Source of the DNA: an uncultured Klebsiella sp.
GTDB lineage: Bacteria; Pseudomonadota; Gammaproteobacteria; Enterobacterales; Enterobacteriaceae
Length of the DNA: 6,229 nucleotides
Reading direction: 5' to 3'
Assembly (NCBI GenBank): GCA_902490055.1
Contig: CABUCP010000207.1
Span: 1-6,229 of the forward strand
The translations under genes and the position numbers were made by a program. How positions within the stretch are numbered: the stretch's first letter is position 1; the number at the start of each line of letters is the position of its first letter. The notes below the pieces were generated by a model. It was not told where the DNA came from, ran no database searches, and saw nothing but the letters and a program-made list of their open reading frames with translations. Of the stretch, positions 1-6,229 are shown one piece after another.

Positions 1-1
1 T

Positions 2-295
2 AACGATGTCAGCCAATTAGCGGATACGCTGGAAGAGGTGCTGAAATCCTGGGGCAGTGATGCGAAAGATGAAGCGGAGAATGCACGCAAAAAAGCGCAG
101 TCGCTGCTAAAAGAAACGCGCGCCCGCCTGAATGGCAATACTCGCCTGCGTCAGGCGGCCCAGGATACCGTTGAGCGCGCCCGCGATGCCGCCGGCTGTG
201 CCGACAGCTATGTGCGTGATAAACCCTGGCAGAGCGTCGGCGCCGCCGCCGCCGTTGGGGTATTTATTGGCGTTTTGCTTAATTTGCGTCGATAA
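2..295 (+). CDS. ygaM: DUF883 (ElaB/YqjD/YgaM family) membrane-anchored protein, 5' truncated by window edge
   Basis: The reading frame is open from base 2 to a TAA stop at 293-295, giving 97 visible residues. The GTG at 38 is internal, because in-frame sequence upstream of it (NDVSQLADTLEEV) matches the family; the true start lies outside the window, perhaps about 20 residues earlier. The protein begins with a charged, helix-rich, coiled-coil-like stretch full of Lys, Glu and Arg. It then has the conserved stretch around GCADSYVRDKPW and ends in a Gly/Ala-rich hydrophobic segment (SVGAAAAVGVFIGVLL) followed by Arg residues, the usual C-terminal inner-membrane anchor. Family knowledge: the paralogues YqjD and ElaB are stationary-phase, RpoS-dependent, membrane-anchored and ribosome-associated, with the N-terminal part in the cytoplasm. 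The position upstream of nrdHIEF matches ygaM in E. coli. A (CGC)n tract at 241-254 encodes the alanine run. Confidence 0.9.
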   Translation, partial: NDVSQLADTLEEVLKSWGSDAKDEAENARKKAQSLLKETRARLNGNTRLRQAAQDTVERARDAAGCADSYVRDKPWQSVGAAAAVGVFIGVLLNLRR

Positions 296-339
296 TTTCT
301 CTGACAGACTACATGTGAAGATAACAAATACGCGTCTGA

Positions 340-369
340 CCCTGCGTACCCCGGTACGCAGGGTTTTTT
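340..369 (+). terminator. Intrinsic terminator of ygaM
   Basis: Inverted repeat: CCCTGCGTAC at 340-349 pairs with GTACGCAGGG at 354-363 around a four-base loop, followed at once by six T (364-369). This is a textbook Rho-independent terminator for plus-strand transcripts from ygaM. Its T tract runs up to the stop codon of the convergent regulator gene (complement of 371-373). On the minus strand there is no T run right after the stem, only an A-rich stretch about 10 bases beyond it on the plus strand, so termination of the convergent gene here is less certain. Confidence 0.9.
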
Positions 370-370
370 A

Positions 371-1732
371 TTATTCGGGGCTCGCCAACGCCCGCTTCAG
401 TTCGCCGACCACTTCGTTTGCCATTGCCGCCGACGTTAAATTAGTAAAACTCATTAGCAGACCGCCCTCGCCGCGACTGCGCAGCCGCCAGTCGCTCAAC
501 GCCTGTACCGCCAGCCCGGCCCGTTGGCCACGTCTCGCCAACTCGCGATCGTCGCCGCTCACCGCCGCCACCAGTTGAATACCTCCGGACTGCGGCACCA
601 CCCGAAAGCCCTGCTCCTGCAGCGCCGACTCCAGCCACTGCCGCCGCTGCGCATAGCTGGCGCGCATCTTCTTCAGATGCCGCCAGAAATGCCCTTCGTT
701 AATAAAGTCCGCCAGCGTTTGCTGCCACAGCGTCGGCACATTGCAATGCATCAACTCAACCTGACGGCGAAACGCCGCCACCAGCGGCTGCGGCACCACT
801 AGCCAGGCAGTACGCAGCGCGGGAAACATCGATTTACTGAAAGACCCGGCATACAAGACCCGCTGCGGCGCATCGAGGCTCTTAAGCGGCGGCAGCGGTT
901 TGCCGTGGTAGCGAAATTCGCTATCGTAATCATCTTCAATAATCCAGCCGTCGCGCTGCGTCGCCCACTGTAGCAACCAGCGGCGTCTCTCCAGCGACAA
1001 AGCCACCCCGAGCGGGCTTTGATGCGCGGGGGTTAATAGCGCGAAGCGCGCCTGCGGGTAATGCGTCTGCGCCCAATCAACGTTCATGCCTTCGCCATCG
1101 ACCGGCACCGGATCGATATTCACCCCCGCCGCGCTGACCACCGGGCGAATAAATGGATATCCCGGGTCTTCCATCCACATATGTTGCCCCGGCTGCGCGA
1201 GGGTACGCAAAATCAGCGTCATCGACGCGGCGTAGTTACCACTAATCAGCACCTGCTCGGGCTGGCACTCAATACTGCGCGACAGGCGCAGATAGTCAAC
1301 AATCGCCTGACGCAGTATCAGCTCGCCGCCGGGATCGCCGGGGGGCAGGTCGAAGCGCGATTGCGTGCGCAGCCGCCGTCCCATCACCCGCGCCCACAGG
1401 CCGCGTGGGAAAAGATCCAGCGCCGGTAGCCCCATTTGAAAAGGCTGCGGCGCACAAGCGTCCCGACTCGCCGCCGGCCGTTGGGGAATGGACTGCCGCA
1501 GGCTAAGCCGCTCGCTAACAAAGGTGCCCGCCTGACCGCGACGCTCCAGCCAGCCCTGCGCCACCAGCTCGCCCCAGGCGTTTTCAATGGTCGCCCGCGA
1601 CACCCCCAGTTCCTGCGCGTAAACCCGGCTGGCGGGAAGACGACTTCCCGGCGCCAGCTCGCCGTGCTCAATTGCTGATTTCAACTGGCGAGCGATGCGC
1701 TGATAGTGCGGCACTTTTTTGGCTTCCATCAT
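371..1732 (-). CDS. MocR-family transcriptional regulator (GntR winged helix fused to PLP-dependent aminotransferase-like domain)
   Basis: A 453-residue protein with the two-domain layout of MocR/GabR/PdxR regulators and the usual family length. Residues about 8-73 form a GntR-type winged helix-turn-helix (SRLPASRVYAQELGVSRATI, then WLERRGQAGTFVSE). Residues about 100-450 form a fold-type I aminotransferase-like domain. The PLP Schiff-base lysine is K300 in SFSKSMFPALRTAW. The Asp and Tyr of EDDYDSEFRY are D267 and Y269, with the same spacing to the lysine (33 and 31 residues) as D279, Y281 and K312 of GabR. PLP binding is therefore expected; transaminase activity in vivo is usually absent or minor in this family. 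Start: two consecutive ATG codons (1732 and 1729) with only a weak purine stretch upstream, so it may be one codon shorter. It is divergent from the AhpD-like gene 87 bp away, the usual arrangement for a MocR protein and its target. The ligand is unknown. It cannot be assigned to PdxR, GabR or TauR from sequence alone. Confidence 0.93.
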   Translation of the reverse strand: MMEAKKVPHYQRIARQLKSAIEHGELAPGSRLPASRVYAQELGVSRATIENAWGELVAQGWLERRGQAGTFVSERLSLRQSIPQRPAASRDACAPQPFQMGLPALDLFPRGLWARVMGRRLRTQSRFDLPPGDPGGELILRQAIVDYLRLSRSIECQPEQVLISGNYAASMTLILRTLAQPGQHMWMEDPGYPFIRPVVSAAGVNIDPVPVDGEGMNVDWAQTHYPQARFALLTPAHQSPLGVALSLERRRWLLQWATQRDGWIIEDDYDSEFRYHGKPLPPLKSLDAPQRVLYAGSFSKSMFPALRTAWLVVPQPLVAAFRRQVELMHCNVPTLWQQTLADFINEGHFWRHLKKMRASYAQRRQWLESALQEQGFRVVPQSGGIQLVAAVSGDDRELARRGQRAGLAVQALSDWRLRSRGEGGLLMSFTNLTSAAMANEVVGELKRALASPE

Positions 1733-1752
1733 GGTCTGCTTTTTTCATCACA

Positions 1753-1790
1753 ATATGGCTATCTTCAGCAGTCCATTATAGTGCTATTTT
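1753..1790. promoter_or_regulatory. Candidate MocR operator: imperfect direct repeat in the divergent intergenic region
   Basis: ATATGGCTATCTT (1753-1765) recurs as ATAGTGCTATTTT (1778-1790), matching at 10 of 13 positions with a 25-bp offset. The second copy also contains the small inverted repeat ATAG-TG-CTAT. MocR regulators such as GabR and PdxR bind paired direct repeats in the shared control region, so this is a sensible operator candidate. Assigning it to this regulator is inference. The 25-bp offset is not a whole number of helical turns, which weakens the case. Confidence 0.4.
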
Positions 1791-1803
1791 GCTCGGGTCT
1801 TAG
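1775..1803 (-). promoter_or_regulatory. Candidate promoter of the MocR-family gene
   Basis: Read on the minus strand, 1780-1775 is a perfect TATAAT -10 hexamer. Seventeen bases upstream of it, 1803-1798 reads CTAAGA, a poor -35 (3 of 6 matches). The predicted start near 1768 would give a leader of about 36 bases. The -10 overlaps the one proposed for the divergent gene and abuts the second copy of the direct repeat, so the regulator could control its own transcription. Predicted from sequence only. Confidence 0.4.
1777..1782 (+). promoter_or_regulatory. Candidate -10 element for the AhpD-like gene
   Basis: TATAGT matches the sigma70 -10 consensus at 5 of 6 positions and lies 37 bases before the start codon. 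No acceptable -35 hexamer is found 16-18 bases upstream (the 17-bp position reads TATGGC). That pattern fits an activator-dependent promoter, plausibly the divergent MocR protein bound at the upstream repeat. The element overlaps the minus-strand TATAAT, so RNA polymerase could probably occupy only one of the two at a time. Confidence 0.35.
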
Positions 1804-1805
1804 AG

Positions 1806-1810
1806 AGGAG
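1806..1810 (+). promoter_or_regulatory. Ribosome binding site fixing the AhpD-like start
   Basis: AGGAG, within GAGAGGAG, ends nine bases before the ATG at 1820. It selects that ATG over the longer reading frame opening at GTG 1706, which would run back into the divergent regulator gene. Confidence 0.85.
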
Positions 1811-1819
1811 AACTGCAGA

Positions 1820-2251
1820 ATGACCACATTACGTCAGCCGTACAGCGAACTGAGCCCGGAAGTTTACAAAGGGCTGGTTCAGGCCAGCATCGCACTGGAA
1901 AAAAGCGAATTGGGCAGCACCCTGGTGGAGCTGGTCTATTTGCGGGTATCGCAAATCAACGGCTGCGCCTTCTGCCTGGAGATGCACAGCAAAGCGCTGC
2001 GTAAGGCCGGCGTGGCGCAGAACAAACTGGATGCGCTGGCAGGCTGGCGCGTTAGCGCGCATTTTAGCGCCGAAGAACGCGCCGCATTGGCCTGGGCCGA
2101 ATCGGTTACCGACATCGCCGTTAGCCATGCCGAAGATGAGGTTTATCTGCCTTTGGAGGAACATTTCACGCCGCGCCAGATTAGCGATTTGACCTTTGCC
2201 ATCAGCCTGATGAACGCCTTTAACCGTCTGGCAATCGCCATGCGGATGTAG
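1820..2251 (+). CDS. AhpD-like / carboxymuconolactone decarboxylase family protein
   Basis: A 143-residue cytoplasmic protein of the carboxymuconolactone decarboxylase superfamily, single-domain and of normal length, with no signal peptide. The key stretch is LVELVYLRVSQINGCAFC followed by LEMH. It gives E37, C49, C52 and H56, exactly the spacing of E118, C130, C133 and H137 in the alkylhydroperoxidase AhpD. Having both cysteines points to an AhpD-type thiol peroxidase or disulfide reductase rather than a true gamma-carboxymuconolactone decarboxylase. The substrate and electron donor are unknown; AhpD itself uses lipoyl groups. The start at 1820 is set by a strong Shine-Dalgarno sequence. It is transcribed divergently from the MocR regulator, its likely controller, and in the same direction as nrdH, which starts 183 bp after its stop. 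No aromatic-catabolism gene is in the window, so a muconolactone role is unsupported. Confidence 0.92.
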   Translation: MTTLRQPYSELSPEVYKGLVQASIALEKSELGSTLVELVYLRVSQINGCAFCLEMHSKALRKAGVAQNKLDALAGWRVSAHFSAEERAALAWAESVTDIAVSHAEDEVYLPLEEHFTPRQISDLTFAISLMNAFNRLAIAMRM

Positions 2252-2272
2252 TTTTCGGGTACCAGCTTCCGT

Positions 2273-2297
2273 CCCCTGCCGCATCAGGCGGTGGGGG
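2273..2297 (+). terminator. GC-rich hairpin after the AhpD-like gene, without U tract (possible weak terminator)
   Basis: CCCCTGCCGC (2273-2282) can pair with GCGGTGGGGG's first ten bases' register at 2288-2297 (GCGG-TG-GGGG), with two central G-U pairs, around the loop ATCAG. The stem is ten base pairs and begins 21 bases after the stop codon. The following bases (ATAGCTTAAC) contain no T run, so efficient intrinsic termination is doubtful. It may instead protect the 3' end of the mRNA or act with Rho. If it leaks, transcripts would continue into nrdHIEF. Confidence 0.4.
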
Positions 2298-2312
2298 ATA
2301 GCTTAACGAAAA

Positions 2313-2328
2313 ACTCTATATATTGCGT
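2313..2328. promoter_or_regulatory. NrdR box 1 (distal)
   Basis: The core CTATATATTG (2316-2325) matches the NrdR-box core CWATATATWG at every position. The 16-bp box ends two bases before the proposed -35 of nrdH. NrdR is the ATP/dATP-sensing repressor of ribonucleotide reductase operons and binds two such boxes cooperatively. Confidence 0.85.
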
Positions 2329-2330
2329 GG

Positions 2331-2359
2331 TTGAAGTTTTAAATAACTACATCTAGTAT
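2331..2359 (+). promoter_or_regulatory. Predicted sigma70 promoter of nrdHIEF
   Basis: The -35 TTGAAG (2331-2336) and -10 TAGTAT (2354-2359) are separated by exactly 17 bases, each matching consensus at 4 of 6 positions. The expected transcription start is near 2366, giving a leader of about 69 bases. The -35 lies just after NrdR box 1, and the -10 sits inside NrdR box 2, so repressor binding would directly block polymerase. No convincing 19-bp Fur box was found, although the E. coli operon is Fur-regulated. Confidence 0.75.
2344..2359. promoter_or_regulatory. NrdR box 2 (proximal)
   Basis: The core CTACATCTAG (2347-2356) fits the NrdR-box pattern with two changes, both at weakly conserved positions. 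It starts 31 bp after box 1, leaving a 15-bp linker. That is the three-helical-turn spacing typical of NrdR box pairs and strongly supports both assignments. The box covers the predicted -10. Confidence 0.82.
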
Positions 2360-2434
2360 TTCCTCAACGATAAGCCCACAATGATCGACGCAATGTTTTG
2401 CGCCGCCTTGTCATCTTAAATGGAAATACGAATC

Positions 2435-2680
2435 ATGCGCATTATTATTTACACTCGAAATGACTGCGTGCAATGCCATGCCACCAAACGCGCGATGGAG
2501 AGCCGCGGTTTTGACTTCGATATGGTCAATATTGACCATCATCCTGAAGCTATCGACATGCTACGCGAGCAGGGGTTCCAGCAGCTACCGGTCGTCATGG
2601 CCGGGGAAACCCGCTGGTCCGGCTTCCGCCCCGATATGATCAATCGCCTGCGCCCCGCCGCGGCAACGACCAGCCTATGA
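2435..2680 (+). CDS. nrdH: Glutaredoxin-like redoxin NrdH, electron donor to class Ib ribonucleotide reductase
   Basis: An 81-residue cytoplasmic thioredoxin-fold protein. NrdH has a glutaredoxin-like sequence but is reduced by thioredoxin reductase, and it in turn reduces NrdE. The redox pair is C11-V-Q-C14, the NrdH signature CVQC. The C-terminal WSGFRPD motif (residues 61-67), diagnostic of NrdH, is complete, as is the cis-proline segment LPVV (51-54). The start at 2435 matches the length and N-terminus of E. coli NrdH; GGA at 2422-2424 is a modest ribosome binding site ten bases upstream. An in-frame ATG at 2420 would add five residues but has no Shine-Dalgarno sequence. The last codon and stop overlap the nrdI start as ATGA. 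It is the first gene of the operon, downstream of the NrdR-controlled promoter. Confidence 0.97.
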   Translation: MRIIIYTRNDCVQCHATKRAMESRGFDFDMVNIDHHPEAIDMLREQGFQQLPVVMAGETRWSGFRPDMINRLRPAAATTSL

Positions 2681-3059
2681 GCCTGATCGTCTACTTCTCC
2701 AGCAGCTCGGAAAATACGCACCGCTTTGTACAGCGCCTGGCGCTGCCTGCCGTGCGCATCCCGCTCAACGAGCGCGAGCGAATTCAGGTAGACGAGCCCT
2801 ATATTCTCATCGTCCCCAGCTACGGCGGCGGCGGTACGGCAGGCGCCGTGCCGCGCCAGGCGATCCGCTTTTTGAACGACCCGCATAACCGCCAGCTGAT
2901 TCGCGGCGTGATTGCCGCCGGCAACCGTAACTTCGGCGAAGCCTATGGCCGGGCGGGGGACGTTATCGCGCAGAAATGCGCCGTACCGTACCTGTACCGT
3001 TTTGAGCTGATGGGCACCCAGTTAGATGTCGACAACGTGCGTAAAGGAGTAAGCGAATT

Positions 3060-3087
<28 letters not shown>
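2677..3087 (+). CDS. nrdI: Flavodoxin-like NrdI, cofactor assembly protein for class Ib ribonucleotide reductase
   Basis: A 136-residue protein, the same length as E. coli NrdI. NrdI is an FMN flavoprotein that reacts with oxygen to supply the oxidant (superoxide) which NrdF uses to build its dimanganese-tyrosyl radical. Visible FMN-binding parts are the N-terminal phosphate loop [10 protein letters not shown] (residues 8-17), the flavin loop [10 protein letters not shown] (47-56) and the [14 protein letters not shown] segment (82-95). The ATG overlaps the nrdH stop by four bases and has no Shine-Dalgarno sequence of its own, so translation is probably coupled to nrdH. The 3' end overlaps nrdE by 28 bases and contains the nrdE ribosome binding site. 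Confidence 0.97.
3043..3050 (+). promoter_or_regulatory. Ribosome binding site supporting the TTG start of nrdE
   Basis: AAAGGAGT lies inside the nrdI coding sequence; its AGGAG ends ten bases before TTG at 3060. It is the best Shine-Dalgarno sequence near the nrdE N-terminus and supports TTG as the true start, since no ATG or GTG occurs in frame there until residue 22. Confidence 0.85.
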
Positions 3088-6177
<3,090 letters not shown>

Positions 6178-6189
6178 CCTCATTTATAA

Positions 6190-6215
6190 TGGGGAATATG
6201 GCAACATATTCCCCA
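6190..6215 (+). terminator. Perfect hairpin after nrdF, possible operon terminator or mRNA 3' stabiliser
   Basis: TGGGGAATATG (6190-6200) pairs perfectly with CATATTCCCCA (6205-6215) around a GCAA tetraloop, an 11-bp stem with a stable GNRA loop. It begins 12 bases after the nrdF stop. The downstream bases (GTGATCTATTTCAC) hold only a short T run, so it is not a textbook Rho-independent terminator. In E. coli, proVWX follows nrdF, but those genes are outside the window. Nothing else can be assigned in the final bases. Confidence 0.6.
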
Positions 6216-6229
6216 GTGATCTATTTCAC

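Noticed and set aside
241..254. CGC triplet repeat near the end of ygaM as a phase-variable tract
   Set aside because: It is short and its unit is three bases, so length changes would not shift the frame; it simply encodes alanines of the membrane segment.
132..578. Plus-strand open frame spanning the end of ygaM, the terminator and the 3' end of the regulator
   Set aside because: It runs through a strong terminator and overlaps two real genes in other frames; the product is low-complexity with no family resemblance.
1706..1819. Longer start (GTG at 1706) for the AhpD-like gene
   Set aside because: It would overlap the divergent regulator's coding start, the added residues do not resemble the family, and a strong ribosome binding site sits before ATG 1820.
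1829..2284. Open frame of 151 codons on the minus strand opposite the AhpD-like gene
   Set aside because: It is a shadow of a well-supported gene in GC-rich DNA, with no recognisable domain.
2369..2387. Possible Fur box (GATAA...ATGATC) in the nrdH leader
   Set aside because: Matches to the 19-bp Fur consensus are few and not symmetric; Fur control in E. coli is known, but this sequence does not show a site.
2420..2434. Alternative nrdH start at ATG 2420
   Set aside because: No Shine-Dalgarno sequence precedes it; starting at 2435 gives the usual 81-residue protein beginning MRI.

Overview
The window reads as chromosomal DNA of an enterobacterium. The ribonucleotide reductase proteins resemble the Escherichia coli and Salmonella versions as I remember them. 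The GC-rich coding regions suggest the Klebsiella/Raoultella/Enterobacter side of the family, but the genus is inferred, not proven. Nearly all of it is coding sequence. I see no tRNA, rRNA, CRISPR array, insertion sequence, integrase or attachment site.

Layout, left to right. (1) The 3' part of ygaM, a small DUF883 membrane-anchored protein, is followed by a strong intrinsic terminator. (2) A divergent pair comes next. On the minus strand is a MocR-type regulator, a GntR winged helix fused to a PLP-dependent aminotransferase-like domain. On the plus strand is a small AhpD-like carboxymuconolactone decarboxylase family protein. They share an 87-bp intergenic region holding overlapping -10 elements and an imperfect direct repeat that may be the regulator's operator. 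(3) A 183-bp gap carries a hairpin and a clear pair of NrdR boxes placed on a sigma70-like promoter. (4) The class Ib ribonucleotide reductase operon nrdH-nrdI-nrdE-nrdF is tightly packed: a 4-bp overlap, a 28-bp overlap with a TTG start, then a 10-bp gap. (5) A perfect hairpin follows nrdF, and the window ends 52 bp after the nrdF stop.

The operon encodes a complete oxygen-dependent, manganese- or iron-using pathway for dNTP synthesis. NrdE reduces ribonucleotides. NrdF holds the tyrosyl radical. NrdI supplies the flavin oxidant used to assemble the Mn cofactor. NrdH re-reduces the NrdE C-terminal cysteine pair. All catalytic and metal-ligand residues I could place are present. The NrdR boxes indicate repression when dNTP levels are high. 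In E. coli the operon is also induced under iron limitation and oxidative stress.

The least conventional part is the regulator/AhpD-like pair. As I recall the E. coli K-12 map, ygaM lies directly next to nrdH, so this pair appears to be an extra roughly 1.9-kb cassette at that junction. It puts a likely thiol-peroxidase-type enzyme directly upstream of a redox-linked operon, with no classic terminator between them. No previously undescribed system is evident; the cassette and its possible link to nrdHIEF are the points most worth checking.
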